The notes: generated by a model from the letters alone, not told the origin. A stretch of 64,000 bases of DNA from Mycobacterium sp. ENV421 (GCF_002887815.1 NZ_PDHO01000001.1:310001-374000); one strand, 5' to 3'. Numbered from the stretch's first letter, positions 10,092 through 19,844 are shown. Numbers and translations are program-made.

Positions 10092-10558
10092 CGCGACCCC
10101 TCGTGGCCGGGCAGCGCATCGAGTTCGTCGGGCTCGTCGGTGTCGCGCGCCGGCACAGGCCGGGGTGCGTCCTCGTCGATCGAGGCAGCTTCGGAGTCGG
10201 ACAACTTGGACACCCGGGTGTCCTCGGGATCGTTGCCGACGTCCTCCTCGGTGGTCAACCGGAACGACCGATAGGTCAACGCCAGCACGAACGCCGCGAT
10301 CCCCATCGCGATGACGATCGCGGTCAGGATCATGCCCTGGGCCAGCGGGTCAGCCGTCGTCGTCTCCGCACCGCTGGTGCGGCCGCGGATGGGCGGGTTC
10401 CCGGCTTTCCCCCCGACGGTCAGGATCAACAGGTTGACGGCGTTGCCTGCCAGCAGCAGACCCAGCAGCATCCGGGTCAGGTTGCGCGAAAGCAATAGGT
10501 ACACACCACAACTGGTGAGGCCACCGATGATGATCAACGGGACCAGGTAGACGATCAT
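10088..10558 (-). CDS. mnhC: Cation/H+ antiporter subunit MnhC
   Basis: The 156-residue product resembles NuoK. It has three helices with GVYLLLSRNLTRMLLGLLLAGNAVNL and DPLAQGMILTAIVI, the standard MnhC motif. An unusually long, acidic, charged tail (roughly residues 115-156, rich in Glu, Asp and Arg) extends past the third helix and is probably cytoplasmic. It is translationally coupled to mnhA upstream and mnhD downstream by ATGA overlaps. Confidence 0.93.
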   Translation of the reverse strand: MIVYLVPLIIIGGLTSCGVYLLLSRNLTRMLLGLLLAGNAVNLLILTVGGKAGNPPIRGRTSGAETTTADPLAQGMILTAIVIAMGIAAFVLALTYRSFRLTTEEDVGNDPEDTRVSKLSDSEAASIDEDAPRPVPARDTDEPDELDALPGHEGSR

Positions 10559-13455
10559 GACGCTTTCGCTCTCAGCGCGGGGCGGGCGGCGGTGGCCAGT
10601 TCCTCGTCGATGCGCGCGCCGAGGCTGCGCAACACGTCGAGCACCAAACCCAGCACGATCAGATACACGCCGAGGTCGAAGAACAGGGCCGTCACGAACT
10701 TCACCGAGCCCAGCAGCGGCAGATGCAGCGAGATGACCGCCGAGGACAACGCGGGAGCGCCCAGCAGCATCGAGCCGACGGCGGTGCCGCCCGACAGCGC
10801 CAGCCCCGCCCCGAGGATCTTGCCGGCGTCCAGCGGCAGTGTCTCGCCGAGTTCGTAGCGACCGCCGGCCAGGTAGCGCAGCACCAGCGCCAGGCCCGCG
10901 GTCAGCCCGCCGGCGAACCCGCCGCCGGGAGTGTTGTGCCCGGTGAAGAAGAAGTACACCGACAGCACCATGATCAACGGGAAGATCAGCCGGGTCGCCA
11001 CCTCGAGCACCAGGGAGCGGTTGCGGGGGTCGCGCAATTCGCTGCCCCGCAGCCAGGTGGTGTCACCGACCGCCGGGCTGTAGGCCGGTGCCGGTAGCGC
11101 CCCGATGTCGGGCTGGCCGGCATCGGAGACTCGCGGCGCGGCGCCGAACCGGCGGTTGCGGAACACCAGTGATGCGACGCCGGTGGCCGCGACCACCAGC
11201 ACCGAGATTTCGCCGAGGGTGTCCCAGGCGCGGATGTCGACCAGCAGCACGTTGACGGTGTTGGCGCCGTGCCCGCGGTAGTAGGCCGCGTCGGGCAGCA
11301 GATCGGCGATCGGGGTGCCGGTGCGGGCGGCCATCGCGAATGCGGCCAGGGTGGTGACGGTGGCGCCGACGGCGAGCGCCAGCGCGATTCGGGGGAGCCG
11401 GAAGCGCGGCGACTCCTCGGCCTCGGCGGGCAGCGTGCGCAGCACCAGGACGAAGATGACCAGCGTCAAGGTCTCCACCAGGAACTGTGTCAGCGCCAGG
11501 TCGGGGGCGCCGTGGAAGGCGAAGATCGCGCCGCAGCCGTAGCCGGTGATGCCGACCAGCAGCACGGCCGCCAACCGGTTGCGCATCACGGTGGCGGCCA
11601 CCGCGGCGGCCAGGATGAGCAGGCCCACCACCGGCTGGACCAGGGAATCCCACAGCCGGAACTCGGGACGGTCGAGCGGGCCGAACGCCAGCACCACCAC
11701 GGGGAACAACACCAGCGTCGACAGGATCACCGACTGCGTCACGGGAATCGATCCGCGTTGGGTGATGGCGGTCAACCGGACCGAGGCGACGTCGGCGCCG
11801 CGGATCACCGCGTCGTAGATCCGGTCGGCGTTGCCCAGCGGCAGCCAGGATCCCAGCTGGGCGAGGCGTAGCCGCTCACGGCTGACGAACGCCCCGATGC
11901 CGATCGCCAGCACCAGAGCGGACAGCAGCAGCGGCAGGCCGACCCCGTGCCACAGTTCCAGCGTGTAGTGGCCGTCGTCGGCGCCGGCGGCCGGCATGGT
12001 GGCCGCGTAGCCGTCCAGTGTGGTGTCCAGCCGGCTGGGCACCAGACCGAAGAACAATCCGGCCGCGGCCAGGATCGCGGGCGCCACCAGGAAGCTCGCC
12101 TTGGGGCGGTGCAGATTGGCCACCAGCGTCGTGGGTTGGTGAGATCCCTTGCGCGCGAACGCACCCCACAGAAATCGCAGACTGTAGATCGTGGTGAACA
12201 CCGATCCCGTCACCACGCAGGTGAGCACGACCGGTGCCCAGGCGCCGAGCGATTGGCTGTGCGCGATGGTCTCGAAGTCGGCCTCTTTGGCCACGAACCC
12301 GAGGAACGGCGGGATGGCAGCCATACTCGCGGTCGCTGCCGCCGCGATGACGAACAGTCCCGGCATCCGGTGGCCCAGCCACGCCAGCCTGCGGATGTCG
12401 CGGGTGCCGGTGGAATGGTCGATGACACCGACGACCATGAACAAAGTCGCCTTGAACAGTGCGTGCGCACACAGCATGGCCAGCCCGGCCAGCATCAGAT
12501 CCTGACCGCCACCACCGACCATCACCGTGATGAAGCCGAGCTGGCTGACCGTGCCGAACGCGAGGATCAGTTTGAGATCGTTCTCGCGAACCGCGCGCCA
12601 GCCGGCCAGCAACATGGTCAGCACGCCCAGGGTGATGACCGTGGGGCGCCAGCCCGGTGAGTCGGCGAACCCCGGGGCGAGCCGGGCGATCAGGTAGACG
12701 CCCGCTTTGACCATCGCGGCGGCGTGCAGATACGCGCTCACCGGAGTCGGCGCGGCCATCGCGCCGGGGAGCCAGAAGTGGAACGGCACGATCGCCGACT
12801 TCGACAACGCGCCGACGAGGACCAGGACGACGCCCACCGCGACGGCGGTGCCGTGCGGAGCCGTGACCACCAGTTCCGAGAGCAGATAGGTGCCGGCGGA
12901 GTGGCCGAGGATCACGATGCCGGCCAGCATGGCCAGCCCGCCCGCGGTGGTCACCAGCAGTGCCTGCATGGCTGCCCGGCGGCTGGTGGCCCGCTCCGCG
13001 TAGTGCCCGACGAGCAGGAACGACAACACGGTGGTCAGTTCCCAGAACGTGTAGAGCAGCAGCATGTTGTCGCTGGCCACCAGGCCGAACATGGCTCCCG
13101 AGAACGCGACGAGTTCGGCGGCGAAGCTGGGCAACCGGTTCTCGGTGTGGCCGTCGTGGTGGTGGAAGTATTCCGCGCAGTAGAACAGCACCAGCGCCCC
13201 GATACCCAGGACGAGGACGCTCATGATCGCGGTCAGGGTGTCGAATCGCAGGGTGATGTTCATCGACAGCTCGGGCGCCCACGGGATATTGACCGATGGG
13301 GCCGGGCGCCCGGACTGCGGCCAGTTCAGCCCCACCCAGACCAGTGAGCCCGCCGGCACCAGGGCCAGCGGGTAGAAGGCCAGCCGCCCCCATCGCCATA
13401 CGAGAGCCGGCGCCACGGCGGCGGCAATCGCGTGCGCGATCAGGATGACGAGCAT
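10555..13455 (-). CDS. mnhA: Cation/H+ antiporter subunit MnhA fused to MnhB
   Basis: The 966-residue product is the first gene of the operon. It combines the NuoL-like MnhA antiporter module (LRFDTLTAIMSVLVLGIGALVLFYCAEYF, TFWELTTVLSFLLVGHY, VPFHFWLPGAMAAPTPVSAYLHAA, then ENDLKLILAFGTVSQLG) with the MnhA C-terminal DUF4040-type segment. Its last 140 residues carry the MnhB domain (FPLIMVLSVYFFFTGHNTPGGGF). Fusion of A and B is common in actinobacteria and explains why no separate mnhB exists. The complex uses the proton gradient to expel monovalent cations and supports pH and salt tolerance. The 170-base gap upstream (13456-13625) must hold the promoter, but I see no clear consensus. Confidence 0.95.
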   Translation of the reverse strand: MLVILIAHAIAAAVAPALVWRWGRLAFYPLALVPAGSLVWVGLNWPQSGRPAPSVNIPWAPELSMNITLRFDTLTAIMSVLVLGIGALVLFYCAEYFHHHDGHTENRLPSFAAELVAFSGAMFGLVASDNMLLLYTFWELTTVLSFLLVGHYAERATSRRAAMQALLVTTAGGLAMLAGIVILGHSAGTYLLSELVVTAPHGTAVAVGVVLVLVGALSKSAIVPFHFWLPGAMAAPTPVSAYLHAAAMVKAGVYLIARLAPGFADSPGWRPTVITLGVLTMLLAGWRAVRENDLKLILAFGTVSQLGFITVMVGGGGQDLMLAGLAMLCAHALFKATLFMVVGVIDHSTGTRDIRRLAWLGHRMPGLFVIAAAATASMAAIPPFLGFVAKEADFETIAHSQSLGAWAPVVLTCVVTGSVFTTIYSLRFLWGAFARKGSHQPTTLVANLHRPKASFLVAPAILAAAGLFFGLVPSRLDTTLDGYAATMPAAGADDGHYTLELWHGVGLPLLLSALVLAIGIGAFVSRERLRLAQLGSWLPLGNADRIYDAVIRGADVASVRLTAITQRGSIPVTQSVILSTLVLFPVVVLAFGPLDRPEFRLWDSLVQPVVGLLILAAAVAATVMRNRLAAVLLVGITGYGCGAIFAFHGAPDLALTQFLVETLTLVIFVLVLRTLPAEAEESPRFRLPRIALALAVGATVTTLAAFAMAARTGTPIADLLPDAAYYRGHGANTVNVLLVDIRAWDTLGEISVLVVAATGVASLVFRNRRFGAAPRVSDAGQPDIGALPAPAYSPAVGDTTWLRGSELRDPRNRSLVLEVATRLIFPLIMVLSVYFFFTGHNTPGGGFAGGLTAGLALVLRYLAGGRYELGETLPLDAGKILGAGLALSGGTAVGSMLLGAPALSSAVISLHLPLLGSVKFVTALFFDLGVYLIVLGLVLDVLRSLGARIDEELATAARPALRAKAS

Positions 13456-13625
13456 GGCACTCCGATCTTGAGGACCCGCCTGCGCGTCGTGGATCTGTTG
13501 GGCGCGCCAGCGTGTCGGGATCTACCGGTCGGTCGGGGTGTCAGCCAAAGGTTTTCGGCTATGTCCTTCGTGCAGTCTACGTGGTTGACTGCTGCGCAGA
13601 ATGGCCGGTCGGACTGCCTTGGTGC

Positions 13626-14018
13626 TCAGCGTTGTGGCGCTGGTGCTGAAAGTGCTTGTCGAGCAATGCGTTTCAGCATGTTGCGGACGACGACCCGGTG
13701 TCCGCCGGATCCGATCACCAGGGCACGGTAGATCCTGCCCGTGAATCCGGGAAAGGCCGCCCAGCTCTGTGCCACCACCCGGGTGCCGCCGTTCGCGTCG
13801 TCGTCGAGCAGGAAGATCAAGCGGTAGACCGAGAACGGGTGGCGTCCAGTGAGGGCGAGGCGTTCGTTTTGCTCGGCGGCCTCGAGGGTGAATCCGAGCG
13901 GCACCGTCTCGGGGTCGTCGGGGTTGCTGCACATCGTTCGCAGCACTGCGCGCCACGTCGCTGCCCGGTCCGCGGGGACCGTTATGGCATGCTCATCAAT
14001 ATAGGGCAAACGCTCCAT
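13626..14018 (-). CDS. SRPBCC/DUF2867-like small protein
   Basis: The 130-residue product starts MERLPYIDEHAITVPADRAATW, the opening strand and helix of the START/SRPBCC ligand-binding fold. LGFTLEAAEQNERLALTGRHPFSVYRLIFLLDD and TRVVAQSWAAFPGFTGRIYRAL follow. These are typical of small actinobacterial proteins of unknown ligand. The ATG at 14018 lies 21 bases from the divergent TetR start, so this gene is the obvious target of that regulator. A longer N-terminal reading would overlap the TetR gene and is rejected. Confidence 0.75.
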   Translation of the reverse strand: MERLPYIDEHAITVPADRAATWRAVLRTMCSNPDDPETVPLGFTLEAAEQNERLALTGRHPFSVYRLIFLLDDDANGGTRVVAQSWAAFPGFTGRIYRALVIGSGGHRVVVRNMLKRIARQALSAPAPQR

Positions 14019-14039
14019 ATAGAAGGACTGTACTAGATC

Positions 14040-14642
14040 GTGGCACCCCCGCGGAAGCATGAAACCGACGCCATCCTGGATGCGGCGCGCGGCCTGATCC
14101 TCGCCGAGGGGCCTCGCGCGGCCAGCGTCGCGGCCATCGCCAAAGCCAGCGGCGCCCCGGTGGGAACGCTCTACCACCGGTTCGGTAATCGCGACGCGGT
14201 GGTGACGGCGGTGTGGCTGCGCGCCCTCACCCGCTTCCAGTCCCGGGCGATGGCTGCGGCCGGCTCGGACCCGCTGGAGGTTGCGGTCGCGATGGCCCTG
14301 GCCGCGCTCGAATTCGCGACGGACTGCACCGAGGATGCGCGCGTGCTGTTGGCCATCCGGCCCGGCGATCTACGCGACGCTCAGCCGGACCCGGAATTCA
14401 CGGCGACGCTGACGGCGATGAATGCGCCGCTGGCCGACCGGGTGGCTGAGCTGGCTCGCCAGCTGTACGGACGCTCCGACGCCCGCAGCGTCGACGCCGT
14501 CACCAGGGCGGTCGTCGACCTGCCCTACGCCGTGGTGCGGCGCCATGCCCATGGCGAGGGCGTGCCGTCGTGGGCGCGGGCCGATCTGTCTGCATCGGTT
14601 CGGGCGCTGTTGACGGCGCCAGTGCCGGACGCACCGGCCTAA
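14040..14642 (+). CDS. TetR family transcriptional regulator
   Basis: The 200-residue product has an N-terminal TetR helix-turn-helix (ILDAARGLILAEGPRAASVAAIAKASGAPVGTLYHRFGNRDAV, residues about 11-53) and a helical ligand-binding domain. It starts with GTG. The short spacer between it and the divergent SRPBCC gene contains two ATATAG hexamers (13999-14022 region) that could belong to an operator. It probably represses the divergent gene and itself. Its stop overlaps that of the convergent gene 14639-15031 by four bases. Confidence 0.9.
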   Translation: MAPPRKHETDAILDAARGLILAEGPRAASVAAIAKASGAPVGTLYHRFGNRDAVVTAVWLRALTRFQSRAMAAAGSDPLEVAVAMALAALEFATDCTEDARVLLAIRPGDLRDAQPDPEFTATLTAMNAPLADRVAELARQLYGRSDARSVDAVTRAVVDLPYAVVRRHAHGEGVPSWARADLSASVRALLTAPVPDAPA

Positions 14643-15031
14643 CGTTGCATATAGGTGATCGTCTGGACGCTGTTGACGGCCGGGTTCGGGGTATGGAGGA
14701 CTTCGGTGGTACCCGTTGCGCTGGCGGTCATCCGGGCGCGACGCGCGTCGGCGCTCGCGGCGATCGCGATGCCACCGGCATTGACCAGGTGATCCGGGTG
14801 CCGGTAGGCGAAGTTACAGTTCGCCGGACCGCCCTTGGCGCGGCTTTTTCCTTTGAGGAATGCCGTTGCGCCCGCGGCGATCCGGGGCGGATAGCTCGCG
14901 ACGTTGGCGGTGATGTCGGCGACAAAGACCAGATCGTGGTCGGTCGTGTTGGTCAGCTCGAACTCCCACCCGTCGTAGTTCGGTCCCCAGAGATCTGGTT
15001 GATCCGGCATAGCGGTCATGGTGGCGTTCAT
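14639..15031 (-). CDS. Hypothetical protein, unknown beta-rich family
   Basis: I do not recognise this 130-residue protein. It starts MNATMTAMPDQPDLWGPNYDG, has no signal peptide or membrane segment, and shows alternating hydrophobic residues (WEFELTNTTDHDLVFVADI, VQTITYM) that suggest a beta sandwich. A central IAAGATAFLKGKSRAKGG followed by NCNFAYRHPDH is loosely reminiscent of aegerolysin-like architecture (a G..F..G turn then an aromatic strand), but the resemblance is weak. Codon use is normal for the neighbourhood. It converges on the TetR gene. Confidence 0.65.
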   Translation of the reverse strand: MNATMTAMPDQPDLWGPNYDGWEFELTNTTDHDLVFVADITANVASYPPRIAAGATAFLKGKSRAKGGPANCNFAYRHPDHLVNAGGIAIAASADARRARMTASATGTTEVLHTPNPAVNSVQTITYMQR

Positions 15032-15150
15032 GGGTGTCCTTCTGCGCTCGAGGTAACTGCCAAGTGCCAGTAAGGATCCCGTGGACGGTGACGACTGCGC
15101 ATCGGCCGATCGGAGGGCGTGCGGGAGGAAACCGGTGTCCCCCAATCGGA

Positions 15151-15582
15151 CTACCGGCAGTACGTACGGACCGGGAGCACGTGCCCCAGCAGCCCGATCG
15201 CCCCGCCGAGGATCGGCCACACCGGCCAGAAATACGCTGTCTCGCCCGTGGTGAGGGCCACCGCCAGCCACACCGCCAGGACGATCGCGACCATCGCCAG
15301 ATAGCCGGCCGCATGCAGGCGCACCGAGGCGCGGGCGGCTCGCTTGCGGGCGGCCACGCGGCGGGGATCGGTGCGTCGCAGGTGATCGACCGGAAGGTCG
15401 ACGAGGACTCGGCGCAGCTGCTCGGTGTTCTCCGCGGCGAAGGCGGCCTGGACACGGGTCTCGTACTCGGCGAGGTCGACGTATCCCTGCGCGAGAGCGT
15501 AGGAGAGCAGGTCAGCGGTGTTTTCCCGGTCGCGGTCTCCGACCCGGACGACGGTGGTGGTCATACCGTCCAACTCTGACAT
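15151..15582 (-). CDS. DUF1707 domain membrane protein
   Basis: The 143-residue product begins with a DUF1707 domain: VRVGDRDRENTADLLSYALAQGYVDLAEYETR, then AAFAAENTEQLRRVLVDLP. It ends with two membrane helices (YLAMVAIVLAVWLAVAL and WPILGGAIGLLGHVLPV). DUF1707 proteins are common in actinobacteria and have been linked to envelope or sigma-factor related functions, but none is firm. The start may be ATG 15582 or ATG 15564. It is divergent from the SRPBCC gene at 15623. Confidence 0.85.
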   Translation of the reverse strand: MSELDGMTTTVVRVGDRDRENTADLLSYALAQGYVDLAEYETRVQAAFAAENTEQLRRVLVDLPVDHLRRTDPRRVAARKRAARASVRLHAAGYLAMVAIVLAVWLAVALTTGETAYFWPVWPILGGAIGLLGHVLPVRTYCR

Positions 15583-15622
15583 GTCACTAATGGACTGTCA
15601 ACGGGTGTTGTTGAATTGGGGC

Positions 15623-16072
15623 ATGGCCGACCAGGACAAGATCGTCAGCGCCACCCGACGGATCTCCGCACCCGCCACGACCATCTTCGAATTGATCGCC
15701 GACCCGGCGCGCCAGCCGGAATGGGACGGCAACGACAACCTCGCGCAAGCAGCCCGGGGTCAGCGGGTCCGCGCCGTCGGGGACGTCTTCACCACCACGC
15801 TCACCCAGGGTGCGAACCGGGAGAACCACGTCGTCGAGTTCGACGAGGGCCGACTGATCGCGTGGCGGCCCGCGCCCCCGGGCGGCGCCCAACCGGGTCA
15901 CCTGTGGCGCTGGCGGCTCGACCCCGCCGACGACGGCACCACCGTCGTCACGCACACCTACGACTGGACGGAGCTGACCGACCCGGACCGTCTGCCCCGG
16001 GCGCAAGCCACCACCGCGGACAAACTGGCGGCCTCGATCGACCGGCTCGCCGCGCTCGCCGAACAGGGTTAG
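15623..16072 (+). CDS. SRPBCC family (polyketide cyclase-like) protein
   Basis: The 149-residue product shows the START-like fold pattern ISAPATTIFELIADPARQPEWDG, then VVEFDEGRLIAWRP, WRWRLDPADDGTTVVTHTYDWT and a C-terminal amphipathic helix. Such proteins bind hydrophobic ligands or catalyse simple reactions on them. No catalytic residue set can be assigned. The ATG at 15623 removes an unconvincing upstream extension. Its stop overlaps that of the convergent AAA ATPase gene by four bases. Confidence 0.85.
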   Translation: MADQDKIVSATRRISAPATTIFELIADPARQPEWDGNDNLAQAARGQRVRAVGDVFTTTLTQGANRENHVVEFDEGRLIAWRPAPPGGAQPGHLWRWRLDPADDGTTVVTHTYDWTELTDPDRLPRAQATTADKLAASIDRLAALAEQG

Positions 16073-18249
16073 CGGCGCTCGGCGAACTCTCTCAGCGACT
16101 CCACCTGCGCCGCGTCCAGCGACGGCCGTACCGTTTCGCGGGCCTTGGCCACATCGGCGGCGGTGACGTCCGCGGCGTCGATCGAGCGGCGCATCGCGGT
16201 CAGCGCCGCCTCGCGCAGCAGTGCCACGCAGTCCGCCGCGCTGTATCCGTCCAGTTCGCCGGCCAGCGCGTCGAGGTCGACGTCCGCCGACAACGGCACG
16301 GATTTGCCTGCGGTGCGCAGTATTTCGCGACGCGCATCGGCATCGGGCGGCTCGACGAACACCAGCTTCTCCAGCCGGCCCGGGCGCAGCAGTGCCGGGT
16401 CGATCAGATCCGGCCGGTTGGTGGCGCCGAGCACCACGACGTCGCGCAGCGGCTCGATGCCGTCGAGCTCGGTCAACAGCGCGGCCACCACCCGGTCGGT
16501 GACACCGGAATCGAAGCTCTGCCCGCGCCGGGGCGCCAGCGCGTCGATTTCATCGAGAAAAACCAGCGATGGCGCGGAATCTCTTGCCCGGCGGAATAAT
16601 TCGCGGACGGCCTTCTCCGAGGAGCCGACCCACTTGTCCATCAGCTCGGCGCCCTTCACCGCGTGCACACTGAGCCGGCCGGAACTGGCCAGTGCGCGCA
16701 CCACGAAGGTCTTGCCGCAGCCGGGCGGGCCGTACAGCAGCACGCCCCTGGGTGGCTCGACGCCGAGACGGGCGAAGGTGTCCGGATGCTGCAGCGGCCA
16801 CAGCACCGCCTCGGTCAGCGCCTGCTTGACCTCGACCATGTCGCCGACGTCCTCGAGGGTCACCGACCCGACGGACACCTCCTCGGTGGCCGAGCGAGAC
16901 AGCGGCCTGATCACGCTCAGCGCGCCCGCGAGATCGTCCTGGGTGAGTGCAGGCGGCTTGCCGTCCTCACTGGCGCGGGCAGCGGCCCGCAAGGCGGCCT
17001 CCCGAACCAGCGCGACCAAGTCGGCGCGAACGAATCCCGGTGTGCGCTCTGCGATTTCGTCCAGTTTCAGATCGCCTGCGGGGACATCGCGCAGCAGCAC
17101 CTCCAACAGTGCCTTGCGGGTGGCGCCGTCGGGCAGGCTCAGGCCCAGCTCGCGGTCGCACAAATCCGGTGCGCGCAGCCGCGGATCGGCCGCGTCCGGC
17201 TGTTGAGAGGTGGCCACCAGCGCGACCCCGGGAGCGACGACCGCCTTGCGCAGCTCGGTCAGGATCATCGCGGACACCGGTTCGGCCGGGGTGGGCAACA
17301 GCGCGTCGATATCGGTGACCAGCAGCACGCCACCACCATTCGTGACGGTGGCGACCGCGTCGGCAACAGCGCGCTGTCGATCCTGCGCCGCCAGGGCGCC
17401 GGTGTCAGGCCCGTCGAGCTCGACCAACCGTCGCCCGGCGCACACCGCGCGCACCAATGTCGCCTTGCCTACGCCCGCCGGCCCGGTGACCAGCACACCC
17501 AAATTTGCTGTGGCGCCGAGCTTTTCCAGCAGCTCCGGCTGATCGAGTGCGAGTTTGAGCCATTCGGTGAGCCGGCCGGCCTGCACGTGCTGGCCCTTGA
17601 GGTCGTCGATCGAGACCGCCGGGGCCTCCGGCCACGTCATCGGCTGGCTCACCGCCGCGGTGGGCCCGGGCCCGCCGACCGAGGAGGTCACACCGTCCCC
17701 CCAGGTGACCGACGAATTCGGTTGCACGCTCACCGGTCCCGCCGGATCGGTGCCGGTCACGGTCAACAATTCCGACGTCCACGTGATACCCACCGATGAG
17801 GTCAGCGCCGAGCTGGCCTGGGTGGTGGACGTCCCGGGACCGAGGTCGCGCGGGAGCAGCGACACCGTGTCACCGACGGTCATCACCTTGCCGAGCAGGG
17901 CCTGGCGCAATGTCGCCGACGTGACCGACTGAGTGGCCAGGGTGGATCCGCGTAACGTGACCGACCGTGCGCCGTAGACGGTGACCGGGGCGATCAGCAC
18001 GGTGGTGTCCTCACGCAGGCCGGCGTTGGACAACGTCACGTCGTCCAGGAGGGCGGTGCCGGCCGGAACATCCGCAGGAGCCATCCCTGCGACTGCGGAG
18101 GTGGTTCGGGAGCCGGTGAGCGACACGGCATCCCACTCGCGGATGCCGAGCGCGGCGAGAGCCTCCGGATGCAGCCGCACCACACCGCGCCGGGAGTCCA
18201 GCGCCGAGGTGTTCAACCGTGCGGTCAGCGACAGGTTGGACGGCGCCAT
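16069..18249 (-). CDS. CDC48/VCP-like double AAA+ ATPase
   Basis: The 726-residue product aligns well with my memory of Rv0435c (728 residues). It has an N-terminal CDC48-type substrate domain (LTARLNTSALDSRRGVVRLHP, GIREWDAVSLTG). A first AAA module carries a degenerate Walker A (VTGPAGVGKATLVRAV). A second, canonical module has Walker A YGPPGCGKT, pore-loop KGAELMDKWVGSSEKAVRE, Walker B FLDEIDALAPRRG and the arginine-finger region RPDLIDPALLRPGRLEKL. It presumably unfolds or remodels proteins. It is the last gene of the conserved operon SDR-moeA-psd-pssA-ATPase, with one base separating it from pssA. Confidence 0.92.
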   Translation of the reverse strand: MAPSNLSLTARLNTSALDSRRGVVRLHPEALAALGIREWDAVSLTGSRTTSAVAGMAPADVPAGTALLDDVTLSNAGLREDTTVLIAPVTVYGARSVTLRGSTLATQSVTSATLRQALLGKVMTVGDTVSLLPRDLGPGTSTTQASSALTSSVGITWTSELLTVTGTDPAGPVSVQPNSSVTWGDGVTSSVGGPGPTAAVSQPMTWPEAPAVSIDDLKGQHVQAGRLTEWLKLALDQPELLEKLGATANLGVLVTGPAGVGKATLVRAVCAGRRLVELDGPDTGALAAQDRQRAVADAVATVTNGGGVLLVTDIDALLPTPAEPVSAMILTELRKAVVAPGVALVATSQQPDAADPRLRAPDLCDRELGLSLPDGATRKALLEVLLRDVPAGDLKLDEIAERTPGFVRADLVALVREAALRAAARASEDGKPPALTQDDLAGALSVIRPLSRSATEEVSVGSVTLEDVGDMVEVKQALTEAVLWPLQHPDTFARLGVEPPRGVLLYGPPGCGKTFVVRALASSGRLSVHAVKGAELMDKWVGSSEKAVRELFRRARDSAPSLVFLDEIDALAPRRGQSFDSGVTDRVVAALLTELDGIEPLRDVVVLGATNRPDLIDPALLRPGRLEKLVFVEPPDADARREILRTAGKSVPLSADVDLDALAGELDGYSAADCVALLREAALTAMRRSIDAADVTAADVAKARETVRPSLDAAQVESLREFAERR

Positions 18250-18250
18250 G

Positions 18251-19090
18251 TCAGCGACCGGGCTTGCGCAGGCCGAGGCGCGTCGAGCGGCGATTCGGTA
18301 GGCCACGGCGGTTCGCACGTCGCGCAGCGCGCCGCTGCTTGGGCGCGTCGTTCCAGGCCTCCGGTCGCGCGGCCACCCAGCGCTGGCTGTAGACCGTGAA
18401 CGGGATCATGCACAGGTAGCCCGCGATGATCAGCAACACCAGGATGTACGGGAACAGCAGCAGCGCCGCCGCGGCGGCAGCGATGAGGATCAGCAGGATC
18501 GGCGCGGCATTGGGCGGCATCTTCACAGCCTTGAGCGCCAGCGTGGGCACCCGGCTGATCAGCAGAGCGGCGTTGGCGGCGAACCATAAGCAGACAAACC
18601 ACGGCGAGGTCCACCAGCCGTGGCCGAACTGCAGCATCGCCGCCAGCGGTCCGATCACGCCGACCGCACCGCACGGCGCCGGCATACCGGTGAAGTACTC
18701 GCGGGTGTAGGCGGGGCGGGTGTCGTCGTCGAGCAGTGCGTTGAATCGGGCCAGCCGCAGCACGATGCACACGGCGTAGAGCAACGCGAAGATCCAGCCG
18801 ACCGGCGACGTGGGCAGCAGCGTCACATAGACCACCAGCGCGGGCGCGACACCGAAGTTCACCGCGTCGGCCAGCGAGTCGATCTCGGCGCCCATCCGGG
18901 ACTGAGCGTCCAGGGCCCGCGCGATGCCGCCGTCGATCCCGTCGAGCACCGCCGCGGCACCGATCAGGGCCAACGCGATGTGCGGGCGGCCGTCGAGCGC
19001 GAACTTGATCGAGGTCAGCCCCGCACAGATGGCCAGCACCGTCGTCGCGCTCGGCAGGATGCGCATGGCGGACGGGCGGGGTTTGATCAC
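18251..19090 (-). CDS. pssA: CDP-diacylglycerol-serine O-phosphatidyltransferase
   Basis: The 279-residue integral membrane enzyme condenses CDP-diacylglycerol with L-serine to phosphatidylserine. The CDP-alcohol phosphotransferase motif is intact ([18 protein letters not shown] followed by AEIDSLAD, i.e. D-G-x2-A-R-x8-G-x3-D-x3-D). Six or so membrane helices follow, then a basic C-terminal tail. It overlaps psd by four bases, linking phosphatidylserine synthesis and decarboxylation. It corresponds to Rv0436c. Confidence 0.95.
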   Translation of the reverse strand: MIKPRPSAMRILPSATTVLAICAGLTSIKFALDGRPHIALALIGAAAVLDGIDGGIARALDAQSRMGAEIDSLADAVNFGVAPALVVYVTLLPTSPVGWIFALLYAVCIVLRLARFNALLDDDTRPAYTREYFTGMPAPCGAVGVIGPLAAMLQFGHGWWTSPWFVCLWFAANAALLISRVPTLALKAVKMPPNAAPILLILIAAAAAALLLFPYILVLLIIAGYLCMIPFTVYSQRWVAARPEAWNDAPKQRRAARRANRRGLPNRRSTRLGLRKPGR

Positions 19091-19800
19091 GGCAGCTGCG
19101 CCAACACAGTCTCGCCGGCGAGCGCGCGCTGACCGGGTTCGATCAGGATCTGCGAGCCGGCAGGCAGGTAGGTGTCCAACCGCGAGCCGAACCGGATGAG
19201 CCCGTAGGTGTCGCCGATCGCGACCTTGTCACCGGGGTGCAGGTCGCAGACGATGCGACGCGCGATCAACCCGGCGATCTGCACGACCACCACCTCGTGC
19301 CCGTCCGGTGTGTGGATCAGGACGCTGTTGCGTTCGTTGTCCTCGCTCGCCGCCGCCAGCTCGGCGGAATGAAAGCGGCCGGGCCGGTATTCCACGGCGC
19401 GCACCTCGCCACCCACCGGCGACCGCTGCACATGGGCGTCGAGCAGAGACAAGAAGATACTCACCCGCGGACGCGGACCCGGGGGCAGACCGAGCTCGGC
19501 TGGTGGTTCGGCCTCTTCGACCAGACAGATCAGTCCGTCGGCCGGGGCGACCACCACGCCGGGACGGCTCGGGGGAGTCCGGGGCGGATGCCGGAAGAAG
19601 CCGGCGTTCGCGGCGGCCGCGGTCAGGCCCGCGCGGCGCAGCCAGCGGTTCTTCCGGCCGACGCCCGCCACCGCCAGGCCCGCCGCGATGAACGGCAGGC
19701 CGGCGGGGTGAACAGGGGGAACGGAGGAACGCACCAGCGCGACCAGCCGCTGGGGGCCGGACTTCATGTTGTCTTCCGCTGTGCGGGGGCGTCTGGCCAT
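19087..19800 (-). CDS. psd: Phosphatidylserine decarboxylase proenzyme
   Basis: The 237-residue proenzyme converts phosphatidylserine to phosphatidylethanolamine. The self-cleavage site is FGSRLD, with cleavage expected between Gly205 and Ser206 to give the pyruvoyl cofactor on the alpha chain. [15 protein letters not shown] carries the conserved His/Asp region. This is the short, PSD-A type. It corresponds to Rv0437c and is coupled to pssA. It is separated from moeA by 44 bases. Confidence 0.95.
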   Translation of the reverse strand: MARRPRTAEDNMKSGPQRLVALVRSSVPPVHPAGLPFIAAGLAVAGVGRKNRWLRRAGLTAAAANAGFFRHPPRTPPSRPGVVVAPADGLICLVEEAEPPAELGLPPGPRPRVSIFLSLLDAHVQRSPVGGEVRAVEYRPGRFHSAELAAASEDNERNSVLIHTPDGHEVVVVQIAGLIARRIVCDLHPGDKVAIGDTYGLIRFGSRLDTYLPAGSQILIEPGQRALAGETVLAQLP

Positions 19801-19844
19801 CGGCGACGATTCTACGTGCGCGCTGTGATTGTGCGGGCGCAGAC

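Noticed and set aside
8496..10274. 592-codon open frame antisense to mnhD
   Set aside because: Low-complexity Gln/Arg/His composition typical of the reverse frame of membrane proteins. mnhD is clearly the gene.
11876..13399. Long minus-strand frame overlapping mnhA
   Set aside because: Out of frame with mnhA, Arg/Gly/Pro-rich, no similarity to any family.
13999..14660. Three ATATAG hexamers around the TetR gene
   Set aside because: Two lie in the divergent region and may matter, but the third (near 14650) is inside a coding end. There is no symmetric operator, so it is not reported as a site.
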